A stretch of 27,233 nt of DNA from SNAP01 sp049671745. Lineage in GTDB: Bacteria > Bacteroidota > Bacteroidia > Bacteroidales > Marinifilaceae. Location of the stretch: the NCBI GenBank assembly GCA_049671745.1, contig JBATVL010000064.1:1-27233 (forward strand), in the 5' to 3' direction. Both the position numbers and the translations under genes were made by a program. Positions 8,143 to 16,214 of the stretch are shown piece after piece; the stretch's first letter is position 1; each line of letters opens with the position of its first letter. Below the pieces are notes generated by a model that saw nothing but the letters and a program-made list of their open reading frames with translations, was not told where the DNA came from and made no database searches.

Positions 8143-8706
8143 ATGAAGAAAATATTAATATCTCTTACTTTGTTTTTATCTCTTATGTCTGTCTATTCTT
8201 GTTCTGAGGATTCTGTACAGCAGAAGATAGAAAGCGAAAAAGCTGATAGAGTCGAATATGTTAAGAACTTTGATTACAAGCAAACTAATACTGGTTTGTA
8301 TTATTTAACAATTACTGAGGGCACTGGCGATATTCTTTCTGAGTTGACTATAAAGCAACTAAATGAGAATAATAGTTACCCTTCTTTTAAATATAATTAT
8401 GCCTTTTATCATCTTGATGGTAGAGTAATTAAATCAAATTATCTTTATGGGTATTTTGAGCCGGAATCAGCTACGTATTCTTTTAATCCTACAAGCGGAA
8501 AACTGAAGGTTGGATTGAATGAAGCTTTAGGAATGATGAAAGTAGGAGGTAAGATGAGAGTTGTTATGTCTACTTCTTTATATAATGACTTACGCCAGCT
8601 TCCTCCATTAAATATAGAGCCTATGCGCACAAGAGAATATGAATCGGTAATTTGCGATATCGAACTTAAAGAAGTATCACAAAATACCAATCCAGATTTA
8701 GAGTAA
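8143..8706 (+). CDS. FKBP-type prolyl-isomerase-like lipoprotein (DUF4827-like)
   Basis: I start this at the ATG (8143), giving 187 residues; a frame from TTG at 8104 also exists but would put 13 residues before a clean lipoprotein signal (MKKILISLTLFLSLMSVYSC, lipid-bearing Cys 20). The second half resembles an FKBP fold: YLTITEGTGD early, then LDGRVIKSNY, LNEALGMMKVGGKMRVVMST and a final strand SVICDIELKEV. The phrase GMMKVGGKMRVVM corresponds to the FKBP GGKRRLVIP turn, but the usual active-site aromatics are not obvious, so activity is uncertain. It probably sits in the outer or inner membrane facing the periplasm. It ends 1 nt before the stop of the convergent methyltransferase gene. Confidence 0.7.
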   Translation: MKKILISLTLFLSLMSVYSCSEDSVQQKIESEKADRVEYVKNFDYKQTNTGLYYLTITEGTGDILSELTIKQLNENNSYPSFKYNYAFYHLDGRVIKSNYLYGYFEPESATYSFNPTSGKLKVGLNEALGMMKVGGKMRVVMSTSLYNDLRQLPPLNIEPMRTREYESVICDIELKEVSQNTNPDLE

Positions 8707-8707
8707 T

Positions 8708-9412
8708 CTATTTAAAATAAATAGCATATATAGCCGGACGTTTATGAAAAACTTCTGGCTTTATTTTTTTCCACTCACCTACAGTCATAGATTTTATATA
8801 TTCATCATCTGTACTGATATCGCATGCAATACATAACATTGTGTTTTTATTGCAGGTTTTTATGATATCTTCTATCATCCCTATGTTTCTATATGGAGCT
8901 TCTATAAATACTTGTGTCTGTTTCTTTTGCTTTGAAAGACTTTCTAATTCTCTTAGTTTGCCTGCTCTTTCTCCTGTCTTTATAGGAATATATCCGTTAA
9001 AGGCAAATGATTGTCCATTGAATCCTGAGGCCATTACCACCATTAGAATACTAGATGGACCAACTAATGGTACTACCTTTATATTCTTCCTATGTGCTAT
9101 TTCTACTATATCTGCTCCTGGGTCTGCTATACCAGGACATCCTGCCTCTGAAATTATTCCTATATCTTCAGTTTTTATTTTATCAAGATACTTCGATATT
9201 TCCTCTCTTTTGGTATGTTTATTCAATTCTAAGAAACAAAGATTGTCTATATCAATAGATTTATCTATTTGCTTTAGATATCTTCTTGTAGTGCGTATAT
9301 TCTCTACTATAAAAACTTTGATATTTTTGCACAGTTCTTGTACATTAAGTGGTATAACACTGTCTAGAGGAGAGTTTCCAAGTGTCATCGGTATTAGATA
9401 TAATTTACCCAT
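8708..9412 (-). CDS. SAM-dependent methyltransferase, tetrapyrrole-methylase fold (RsmI-like)
   Basis: 234 residues. The motifs are those of the RsmI/YraL group: MGKLYLIPMTLGNSPLDSVIP at the start, SEAGCPGIADPG (88-99, SAM-binding glycine loop), PLVGPSSI (115-122), NGQSFAFNGYIP (132-143) and FIEAPYRN. RsmI 2'-O-methylates C1402 of 16S rRNA, but the family usually has about 280 residues and often an extra C-terminal domain; this protein lacks that. Bacteroidota often carry this short paralogue as well as a full RsmI, so I leave the symbol empty. A minus-strand -7 box lies at 9431-9438. Confidence 0.75.
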   Translation of the reverse strand: MGKLYLIPMTLGNSPLDSVIPLNVQELCKNIKVFIVENIRTTRRYLKQIDKSIDIDNLCFLELNKHTKREEISKYLDKIKTEDIGIISEAGCPGIADPGADIVEIAHRKNIKVVPLVGPSSILMVVMASGFNGQSFAFNGYIPIKTGERAGKLRELESLSKQKKQTQVFIEAPYRNIGMIEDIIKTCNKNTMLCIACDISTDDEYIKSMTVGEWKKIKPEVFHKRPAIYAIYFK

Positions 9413-9430
9413 TCTTTTATTATTTTTTTA

Positions 9431-9438
9431 CAAAGATA
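9431..9438 (-). promoter_or_regulatory. -7 box of the methyltransferase gene (TATCTTTG on minus strand)
   Basis: The plus strand reads CAAAGATA, so the minus strand has TATCTTTG, a TAnnTTTG match, 18 nt before the ATG at 9412. No -33 TTTG at the usual distance. Confidence 0.45.
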
Positions 9439-9486
9439 GTTTTTTCTTTTTAATTGACTTGTTTCTTCTTTTATGTCTATATTTTA

Positions 9487-9494
9487 TAACTTTG
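9487..9494 (+). promoter_or_regulatory. -7 box of the metallo-hydrolase gene (TAACTTTG)
   Basis: TAACTTTG fits TAnnTTTG and ends 24 nt before the TTG start at 9519. The nearest upstream TTG (9459-9461) is 25 nt away, longer than usual. Confidence 0.45.
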
Positions 9495-9518
9495 TAAGTA
9501 CATTAAAACAATTTTATT

Positions 9519-10283
9519 TTGAAAATAACATTCTTAGGTACAGGTACTTCTCAAGGTGTTCCTGTTGTGGCATGTAAATGTCCTGTATGCCAATCCATTA
9601 ATAGTAAAGATAAGCGTTTACGCACTTCAGCTATGGTTGAAATAAATGGACAAAATTTGATTATTGATTGTGGACCTGATTTTCGATATCAAATGCTTAG
9701 AGAAAATGTAGAAAATATAAGAGCTATTCTTTTTACTCATGAACATAGGGATCATGTAGCTGGCTTAGATGATGTACGTTCGTTTAATTGGGTGAATAAA
9801 GCACCTGTGAGTATATATGCTGAGGAAAGGGTTGTTACTTGTCTTGAAAATATGTTTTCTTATGCTTTTGATAAGATTGAAAATTATCCTGGTACTCCTG
9901 AGATTAATGTGAATATAATTAATGAAAATCCATTTAAGATTGATGATATAGAAATTATTCCAATAAGAGGAATGCACTATCAGCTCCCTGTACTTGGTTT
10001 TAGAATAGGTGACTTAACTTATATTACCGATTTTAATAAAATTGCAGATCAAGAGATAGAGAAAATAAAAGGTAGCAAAGTACTTGTCATTAATGCTCTT
10101 AGAAGAGAAAAGCATATTTCTCATTTTTCTCTTGATGAGGCTCTTGAAGTAATAAATAAAGCTAAGCCAGTTAAGGCTTTCATTACGCATATAGGTCATC
10201 AACTAAATAAACATGATATTGAAGAATATAAACTTCCTGATAATGTGTTCTTTGCGTTCGATACTTTGGCGGTAGAAGTTTAA
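9519..10283 (+). CDS. MBL-fold metallo-hydrolase, PhnP-like (TTG start)
   Basis: 254 residues, metallo-beta-lactamase fold. N-terminus MKITFLGTGTSQGVPVVAC is the conserved first strand of the family, so the TTG at 9519 must be the start; an in-frame stop lies at 9504 and the first ATG is 38 codons in. Seen next: a Cys pair ACKCPVC (19-24), the zinc motif THEHRDH (H74, H76, D78, H79), GLDD, then GMHYQLPVLGFRIG, YITDFNKI and a late His in ITHIGHQL. The PhnP/ RNase Z-like group cleaves cyclic phosphodiesters; the true substrate here is unknown. It stands alone between divergent and following promoters. Confidence 0.85.
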   Translation: MKITFLGTGTSQGVPVVACKCPVCQSINSKDKRLRTSAMVEINGQNLIIDCGPDFRYQMLRENVENIRAILFTHEHRDHVAGLDDVRSFNWVNKAPVSIYAEERVVTCLENMFSYAFDKIENYPGTPEINVNIINENPFKIDDIEIIPIRGMHYQLPVLGFRIGDLTYITDFNKIADQEIEKIKGSKVLVINALRREKHISHFSLDEALEVINKAKPVKAFITHIGHQLNKHDIEEYKLPDNVFFAFDTLAVEV

Positions 10284-10367
10284 TAATTACAACATAATTA
10301 ACCTCTTAAAATTACTATAAAAGCTTTAATTTTCATAAATTTACTTACTTAAGAAAGAATTACAATC

Positions 10368-10401
10368 AACCCCCTATAAAATCTATGTTTTATAGTCGGT
10401 T
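10368..10401. repeat. Inverted repeat upstream of gyrA
   Basis: CTATAAAA (10374-10381) pairs perfectly with TTTTATAG (10388-10395) across a 6-nt loop, and after a 2-nt mismatch AACC (10368-10371) pairs with GGTT (10398-10401). No T-run follows, so it is a poor terminator for the preceding gene. It ends 16 nt before the gyrA -7 box, covering the -33 region, so an operator is possible. Confidence 0.5.
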
Positions 10402-10416
10402 AAAGTAGTATTTTGT

Positions 10417-10424
10417 TATCTTTG
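10417..10424 (+). promoter_or_regulatory. gyrA -7 box (TATCTTTG)
   Basis: TATCTTTG fits TAnnTTTG, 37 nt before the gyrA ATG. There is no TTTG at the usual -33 distance; that area is taken by the inverted repeat at 10368-10401. Confidence 0.55.
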
Positions 10425-10461
10425 TAAGTCCTTTTGAAAATCTAAAAAACATATAAAATAG

Positions 10462-12954
10462 ATGGAGAGCACCGGAGAAAAAATAATTAGAATTAATATA
10501 GAAGATGAGATGCGCTCATCATACATCGATTACTCGATGTCTGTTATCGTTTCAAGAGCTTTACCTGATGTACGTGATGGTCTAAAACCTGTACACAGAA
10601 GAGTTCTTTTTGGAATGAACGAATTGGGAAGTACTTCTACTAAAGCATATAAGAAATCAGCTAGGATTGTTGGTGAGGTTTTAGGTAAGTATCATCCACA
10701 TGGAGATAGTTCAGTTTATATGGCTATGGTTCGTATGGCTCAAGAATGGTCTTTACGTTATCCTATGGTTGATGGTCAAGGTAACTTTGGCTCTGTTGAT
10801 GGAGATAGCCCTGCTGCTATGCGTTATACTGAGGCTAGAATGACTAAGATGGCTGAAGATACTTTAATTGATATCGATAAGGAAACAGTCGACATGACTG
10901 CCAATTTCGATGAAACATTGAAGGAACCTTCTGTTCTACCTACTCGAATTCCTAACCTACTTATTAATGGTGCATCAGGAATTGCTGTTGGTATGGCTAC
11001 AAATATGCCTCCACACAATATTTCTGATACAATTGATGCTATTTGTGCATTTATTGAGAATGAAGAAATTAGTATAGACGAATTAGTTGATATTATAAAA
11101 GCTCCTGATTTCCCTACTGGCGGATATATCTACGGATATGCTGGTGTTAAGGAATCGTATCACACTGGTAGAGGACGTGTCGTTATGAGATCTCGAACTG
11201 AGATTGAAACAACATCTACTGGTAGAGAAAAAATAGTTGTTAATGAAATTCCTTATATGGTTAATAAAGCTGAGCTTATCATGAAGATAGCTGATCTTAT
11301 TAATGATAAAAAGATAGAGGGTATTTCTAATATCAATGATGAGTCGGATAGAAATGGAATGCGTATTGTGATTGATCTTAAGAGAGATGCTATTGCAAAT
11401 GTGGTTCTTAATAAACTATTTAAAATGACTGCTATGCAGTCGTCTTTCTCTGTTAATAATATTGCTCTTGTTGATGGTAGACCACGTCTTCTTAATCTTC
11501 AAGGTTTAATATCTAACTTTGTTAAACACAGACACGAAGTTATTGTACGTAGAACAGAGTATGAATTGAGACAAGCAGAGTCTAGAGCCCATATTCTTGA
11601 GGGTTTAATTATTGCTTCTGATAATATTGATGAGGTCATTAAGATGATTCGTGCATGTAAAAATGCTGAAGATGCTAGAAACTCATTAATTGAGCGTTTT
11701 GCACTTTCGGATAAGCAAGCTAGAGCAATTGTTGAGATGCGTCTTAGACAATTAACTGGTCTTGAACAAGATAAGTTGCATGCTGAATATGAAGAAATTA
11801 CAAAATTCATAGCCCACTTAAAGAATATCTTAGAGAACCATGATGTTAGAATGGGAATCGTAAAAGAAGAACTTATTGAGATTAAAGCAAAATATGGAGA
11901 TGAAAGACGATCTGAGATTGTTTATTCTTCTGAAGAATTTAACCCTGAGGATTTCTATGCTGATGAAGAAATGGTGATTACTATATCTCGTATGGGATAT
12001 ATTAAGAGAACTCCATTGTCTGAATTTAAAGTTCAAAATAGGGGAGGAGTTGGTTCTAAAGGTTCTTCTACTAGAGATGATGATTTCCTTGAACATATGA
12101 TTATGGCTACTATGCATAATACTATGTTATTCTTTACTGAGAAAGGTAGATGTTTCTGGCTTAAAGTTTATGAAATTCCTGAAGGATCTAAGCAATCTAA
12201 AGGTAGAGCGATTCAAAATATGTTAAATATAGAACCTGATGATTCTGTAAAAGCATATATAAATGTGTTAAATCTTACTGATCAGGAGTATATTAACAAT
12301 AATTTTATCGTTCTTTGCTCTACTAAGGGTACCGTTAAGAAGACTACTCTTGAAGCTTATTCTAGACCAAGAATTAATGGTGTGAATGCAATTACTATTA
12401 AAGATGGTGATACACTTTTAGAGGCTAGATTAACAAATGGTAAGAATGATGTCATGATTGCTGCTAAGTCAGGTAAGGCGATTCGTTTCCCAGAAGAGAA
12501 AGTTAGACCAATGGGTAGAACAGCTTCTGGTGTAAGAGGAATTAAATTGGCTAGTGAGCAAGATGAGGTAATTGGTATGATATGTCTTGAAGCTGACACT
12601 AAGGATGTCATGGTGGTTTCTGAGAATGGTTATGGTAAACGCTCTTCTATGGATAATTATAGAATCACTAATAGAGGTGGTAAAGGTGTTAAAACTATAA
12701 ATATTACAGATAAAACAGGTGGTCTTATAGCTATTAAAGATGTAGATGATAGTGATGATTTGATGATTATCAATAAATCAGGAATTACTATTAGAACTTC
12801 GGTTTCTACTTTAAGAGTAATGGGTAGAGCTACGCAAGGAGTTAGACTTATTAATCTTAGAAATGACGATTCTATTGCTGCTGTAGCTAAGGTAAATGCT
12901 ACTCATGAAGAAGAAGTTGAAACTGATTTAGAGGAGAAAACAAACCAAGAATAA
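10462..12954 (+). CDS. gyrA: DNA gyrase subunit A
   Basis: 830 residues, full length. With GyrB it introduces negative supercoils using ATP. The breakage-reunion domain starts with IINIEDEMRSSYIDYSMSVIVSRALPDVRDG-type sequence; catalytic Tyr is Y122 in MRYTEAR. The quinolone region reads HPHGDSSVYMAMVRMAQ (78-94): position 83 is Ser as in sensitive E. coli, position 87 is Met instead of the E. coli Asp. The C-terminal beta-pinwheel begins near residue 500; its GyrA box is the variant QNRGGVGSKGS, followed by blades with GRAIQNML, GVRGIKL, NRGGKGVKT and GRATQGVRL. The protein ends in an acidic tail (EEEVETDLEEK). A TPR gene follows after 26 nt, an arrangement common in Bacteroidota. Confidence 0.97.
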   Translation: MESTGEKIIRINIEDEMRSSYIDYSMSVIVSRALPDVRDGLKPVHRRVLFGMNELGSTSTKAYKKSARIVGEVLGKYHPHGDSSVYMAMVRMAQEWSLRYPMVDGQGNFGSVDGDSPAAMRYTEARMTKMAEDTLIDIDKETVDMTANFDETLKEPSVLPTRIPNLLINGASGIAVGMATNMPPHNISDTIDAICAFIENEEISIDELVDIIKAPDFPTGGYIYGYAGVKESYHTGRGRVVMRSRTEIETTSTGREKIVVNEIPYMVNKAELIMKIADLINDKKIEGISNINDESDRNGMRIVIDLKRDAIANVVLNKLFKMTAMQSSFSVNNIALVDGRPRLLNLQGLISNFVKHRHEVIVRRTEYELRQAESRAHILEGLIIASDNIDEVIKMIRACKNAEDARNSLIERFALSDKQARAIVEMRLRQLTGLEQDKLHAEYEEITKFIAHLKNILENHDVRMGIVKEELIEIKAKYGDERRSEIVYSSEEFNPEDFYADEEMVITISRMGYIKRTPLSEFKVQNRGGVGSKGSSTRDDDFLEHMIMATMHNTMLFFTEKGRCFWLKVYEIPEGSKQSKGRAIQNMLNIEPDDSVKAYINVLNLTDQEYINNNFIVLCSTKGTVKKTTLEAYSRPRINGVNAITIKDGDTLLEARLTNGKNDVMIAAKSGKAIRFPEEKVRPMGRTASGVRGIKLASEQDEVIGMICLEADTKDVMVVSENGYGKRSSMDNYRITNRGGKGVKTINITDKTGGLIAIKDVDDSDDLMIINKSGITIRTSVSTLRVMGRATQGVRLINLRNDDSIAAVAKVNATHEEEVETDLEEKTNQE

Positions 12955-12980
12955 TTATATTATAAATTAATAATTTTACG

Positions 12981-14159
12981 ATGAAAAAACTATCACTAGT
13001 ATTAACTATGGTTTTTGCTGTAAGTGTACTTTTCGCGCAGAAGGGAAAAGTTAATGCAGCTGCGAGTAATTTGAGATCTGGTAGACTTGATGACGCAAAG
13101 GAGTTAATTGACACAGGTATTTCTCACAGAAAATGTGTAGAGTGGCCTAAGTCTTATTATATTAAAGGACAGGTTTATCAAGCTATTTTTGAATCTCCTT
13201 TAAGTGATTATAAAAAATTATCTAAAACTCCTCTTGCTATTTCTTATGAAGCATACAAAAAAGCGTTAAAGCTTGATAAGAAAAAAAAATACAGCAAGAA
13301 AATAGGTAAACAATATATTAATTTAGCTATTGCTTTTGCTAATAGTGGAGCTAATAAGTTTAATGAAGGTGATATCGAGGGAGCGTTTAATGACTTCAAA
13401 ACTACTCTAGAGGTTGAAAATGCTGAGGTGTTTGCTAATAAAACTTTAATAGATACTCCTATTATTTTTTATACTGGATTAAGTGCTTTTAAGTTAAAGA
13501 AATATAAAGAAGCTATTCCTTTTTATGAAAAAGCTCTTTCTTATAATTTTGAGTCTGCAAAATGTTATGCTGCTTTGGCTAATGCCCATAAAGAACTTAA
13601 AAACCCTACAAAAGCATTAGAGTATCTTCATAAAGGATATGAATTATATCCTGATAATTTATTTATGCTAGGTGAATTGATTAACTATTACTTAGCTGGA
13701 GGAGAACCTGAAAAAGCTGAACAATATTTAGATGCTGCTATTGCACAAGAGCCAAGTAATGCTTCTTTCCATAGAGCAAAAGGGCAACTTTATGAAAAAA
13801 TGGATCGTCCTGATTCTGCTATTGAAGCATATGAAAAAACTTTAGAGTTAGATCCTAATGATTATGTTTCCATTTTTAATATTGGGATGATACGTATTAA
13901 AGTTATTGAAAAACGTCAAGACGAGGTCAATAATATACAAGATAATGATTTGTATAATAAAGAAGTTAAGAAGTTATATGAAAGATATGCTGAGGTAGCT
14001 CCTGTTTTTGAAAGAGCACATAAAGCTAATCCTTCTGAAATTATTATAGTTGAAACTATTAAACAAATATATTTCAAGATTAGAAATGCTAAACCTGAAT
14101 ATATGGCAAAATACGAAGTGTATAAAGCTAAACAAGAGGCAATGGAAGCTGGCAAATAA
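12981..14159 (+). CDS. Secreted tetratricopeptide-repeat protein
   Basis: 392 residues with a signal peptide (MKKLSLVLTMVFAVSVLFAQ). Several TPR units are visible from residue about 150 to 310: FYTGLSAFKLKKYKEAIPFYEKAL, CYAALANAHKELKNPTKALEYL, NYYLAGGEPEKAEQYLDAAI and FHRAKGQLYEKMDRPDSAIEAYEKTLEL, each given here by its core. The N-terminal 100 residues are helical and Lys-rich. Such proteins scaffold protein complexes in the periplasm; the partner is not known. It is probably cotranscribed with gyrA (26 nt gap) and closed by the terminator at 14175-14217, which makes the link to gyrase one of position only. Confidence 0.85.
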   Translation: MKKLSLVLTMVFAVSVLFAQKGKVNAAASNLRSGRLDDAKELIDTGISHRKCVEWPKSYYIKGQVYQAIFESPLSDYKKLSKTPLAISYEAYKKALKLDKKKKYSKKIGKQYINLAIAFANSGANKFNEGDIEGAFNDFKTTLEVENAEVFANKTLIDTPIIFYTGLSAFKLKKYKEAIPFYEKALSYNFESAKCYAALANAHKELKNPTKALEYLHKGYELYPDNLFMLGELINYYLAGGEPEKAEQYLDAAIAQEPSNASFHRAKGQLYEKMDRPDSAIEAYEKTLELDPNDYVSIFNIGMIRIKVIEKRQDEVNNIQDNDLYNKEVKKLYERYAEVAPVFERAHKANPSEIIIVETIKQIYFKIRNAKPEYMAKYEVYKAKQEAMEAGK

Positions 14160-14174
14160 CCACTTACATTAATA

Positions 14175-14217
14175 AAAAAAGAAAGGTTCATATTTATAAT
14201 ATGAACCTTTCTTTTTT
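14175..14217. terminator. Bidirectional intrinsic terminator
   Basis: A perfect 20-bp stem: A6 then GAAAGGTTCATATT on the left arm (14175-14194), loop TAT, right arm 14198-14217 ending in six T. The A-run on the left gives a T-run on the minus strand, so it serves both the TPR gene (+) and the sigma/membrane-protein operon (-), which end on either side. Confidence 0.92.
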
Positions 14218-14230
14218 ACAATTGAATATC

Positions 14231-14686
14231 TTAGATGAAAAAAAAGTTATGAAATATCGTTTGTGCTCGCTTTAGAAACCTATCTACTACATATATCGAA
14301 AAGAGGGCAGAAATTACTATATAAACTATAGGTGATATGTTTAAAAAACTTTTAATAACATATGAATATAGAGAATGTAGATATACTAGATAATTTTTGT
14401 CTATTGTTCTGAGCCAAGAAATCTCACTCATATTAATCAGTTTTCTTGTATCAGTAGCAAGATAAATAGCTGCTGAAATACTGATTATAGCTATTAATAT
14501 TATCCAATATTTATATCCATGTTTTTTGCTAGTTTCTTCAATAGGGTTCTCTAACCATTCTTGCATAATTAGATCCATAGTCTTTTTAGTAAAGTCACTT
14601 GAAGTCTTTATTTTTATATGTTTTTCTTTAAGAAGGTCTCTTAATATTTTATCTTCAAAATCCTCTATATCTTGTGTCTTATCCAT
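14231..14686 (-). CDS. Small membrane protein, putative anti-sigma factor
   Basis: 151 residues. A charged N-terminal half (residues 1-60) with FEDKILRDLLKEKHIKIKTSSDFTKKTMDLIMQEW-type helices is followed by two hydrophobic segments (about 62-79, KYWIILIAIISISAAIYLA; and about 118-136, ISPIVYIVISALFSIYVV). The ORF starts 11 nt after the ECF sigma gene stop, and the plan (cytoplasmic helical N-terminus, membrane segments) fits an anti-sigma factor. The zinc motif HxxxCxxC of ZAS anti-sigma domains is absent. The function is inferred from position and layout only. Confidence 0.5.
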   Translation of the reverse strand: MDKTQDIEDFEDKILRDLLKEKHIKIKTSSDFTKKTMDLIMQEWLENPIEETSKKHGYKYWIILIAIISISAAIYLATDTRKLINMSEISWLRTIDKNYLVYLHSLYSYVIKSFLNISPIVYIVISALFSIYVVDRFLKRAQTIFHNFFFI

Positions 14687-14697
14687 TTCTCAATATT

Positions 14698-15258
14698 TTA
14701 AAGTATTGATTTTATATCTTCCTTTAATACTTCTTCAAGCTTTGAATACATTAATTTTCTGGCTCTATATAATCTTATCTTTATATTATTATCATTCATT
14801 CCAATTATCTGTGAGATCTCGCTTATGGAATTAGATTCCAAATAATATAAGGTAATAATTGTTCTGTCTTCTGCACTTAAATAATTTAGTGCGTATTCTA
14901 TATATTTCTTTTGTTCTTTGTTTTTTAATATACTTAATTGTTCTTGTGTATCTCCTATTGAATTATAATGTTCATCTATGTCTACTGTTGTGATTTGTTT
15001 TTTGCGTATTTTTGATATTGCAGTACGATAAACTATTGAATATAACCATGTTGAAAATTTTGAATTTCCTTTAAAATCATTTAATGATTTATAAATTTTA
15101 ACGAAAGAATCTTGCGCTACTTCTTCTGCATCTTCTGTGTTTTTGCATATCTGAAAAGCTATATTAAATGCCATGTCCTTATATTTTTCAATTAGTTCTG
15201 AAAATACAGTGATATCTCCTTGCTTTATCTGATAGATATAGAATAGGTCTTTATTCAT
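14698..15258 (-). CDS. ECF-type RNA polymerase sigma factor
   Basis: 186 residues. Region 2: FSELIEKYKDMAFNIAFQI then DAEEVAQDSFVKIYKSL (about 42-59) and FSTWLYSIVYRTAISKIRKKQ, the -10 recognising and core-binding part. Region 4: YALNYLSAEDRTIITLYYLE then SISEISQIIGMNDNNIKIRLYRARKLM, a helix-turn-helix that reads the -35. Regions 1 and 3 are absent as in group 4 sigma factors. It forms a two-gene unit with the membrane protein 11 nt downstream and diverges from the SDR operon. The regulon is unknown. P. gingivalis uses an ECF factor (SigP) to control T9SS genes, but nothing here proves the same role. Confidence 0.9.
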   Translation of the reverse strand: MNKDLFYIYQIKQGDITVFSELIEKYKDMAFNIAFQICKNTEDAEEVAQDSFVKIYKSLNDFKGNSKFSTWLYSIVYRTAISKIRKKQITTVDIDEHYNSIGDTQEQLSILKNKEQKKYIEYALNYLSAEDRTIITLYYLESNSISEISQIIGMNDNNIKIRLYRARKLMYSKLEEVLKEDIKSIL

Positions 15259-15325
15259 AGATGCGTCTTATTTTATGCTTTTCATTAATTAAGACGCTTT
15301 ATTCAATTATATAGTTACAACAAAA

Positions 15326-15356
15326 TTGCAATTTTTTTCTAATAGTGGTATATTTG
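15326..15356 (+). promoter_or_regulatory. Promoter of the SDR operon
   Basis: TTG at 15326-15328, 20 nt spacer, then TATATTTG at 15349-15356. Both parts and the spacing fit the Bacteroidota housekeeping promoter; the ATG follows 28 nt later. Confidence 0.7.
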
Positions 15357-15383
15357 AAGAATATATATAGAAAATAGAAGAAT

Positions 15384-16196
15384 ATGTTAGATAATAAAGT
15401 TGTTATTGTAACTGGTGCATCATCAGGAATTGGCAAAGCATGTGCTTATGAATTTGCATCTAGGGGTGCAAAACTAGTTCTTGCATCTAGAAATATAGAT
15501 AAGTTGCAAGAAGTAGAAGAAGATCTTGTTAGTAAGGGTGTTGAGGTTCTTTCTATTTCTACTGACGTAAGTATAGAGAAGGATTGCAAACAAATGATAG
15601 ATTTCACAATTGATAAATTTGGAAGAATTGATGTATTGGTAAATAATGCAGGCATTTCAATGAGAGCGATGTTTGAAGATCTTGATCTTGATGTGATGAG
15701 AAAACTTATGGATGTTAACTTTTGGGGGACAGTTCAATGTACAAAATATGCTCTACCATATCTTCTTGAAACTAAAGGCTCTGTTGTTGGTATTATTTCT
15801 ATTGCTGGTTATCTTGGCTTGCCTGCTAGAACTGGTTACTCTGCATCAAAATATGCTGTTCGTGGTTTTCTTGATACTTTAAGAGTTGAGTGTCTTAAGA
15901 AGGATTTGAATGTATTAGTTGTTGCTCCAGGTTTTACTGCTTCCAATATTAGAAAAACAGCTTTAGTTGCAGATGGTAGCATGCAGGGTGATACACCTAG
16001 AAACGAAGATAATATGATGAGTGCTGAGAAATGTGCAAAACACATTGTTAAGGCAGTAGATAAAAGAAAAAGTGAATTAATTCTTACATTTATAGAAGGT
16101 AAATTTTCTGTATTTTTAAAGAAATTTTTTCCTAGATTATTAGATAAACTAACATATAATCATATGGCTAAAGAGCCAAATTCACCATTGAAATAA
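15384..16196 (+). CDS. Short-chain dehydrogenase/reductase (SDR)
   Basis: 270 residues, classical SDR. Cofactor loop GASSGIG (11-17), Arg/Asn after strand 2 (ASRN, suggesting NADP(H)), acidic DV (61-62), NNAG (87-90), catalytic Ser139 (IISIAG), Tyr152 and Lys156 in YSASK, and APGF. The C-terminal tail (FSVFLKKFFPRLLDKL) is amphipathic and basic, as in SDRs that touch the membrane. The substrate cannot be named from sequence. First gene of a probable four-gene operon ending in mltG. Confidence 0.9.
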   Translation: MLDNKVVIVTGASSGIGKACAYEFASRGAKLVLASRNIDKLQEVEEDLVSKGVEVLSISTDVSIEKDCKQMIDFTIDKFGRIDVLVNNAGISMRAMFEDLDLDVMRKLMDVNFWGTVQCTKYALPYLLETKGSVVGIISIAGYLGLPARTGYSASKYAVRGFLDTLRVECLKKDLNVLVVAPGFTASNIRKTALVADGSMQGDTPRNEDNMMSAEKCAKHIVKAVDKRKSELILTFIEGKFSVFLKKFFPRLLDKLTYNHMAKEPNSPLK

Positions 16197-16214
16197 AATA
16201 TAATTAGGGGGAGC

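Noticed and set aside
8841..9497. A 218-codon open frame on the + strand
   Set aside because: It runs antisense through the whole methyltransferase gene, is hydrophobic low-complexity in composition and has no family motif; the minus-strand gene has clear conserved motifs.
14175..14217. Operator palindrome
   Set aside because: A 20-bp stem with a 3-nt loop, A-run on one side and T-run on the other between converging genes is best explained as a bidirectional terminator.
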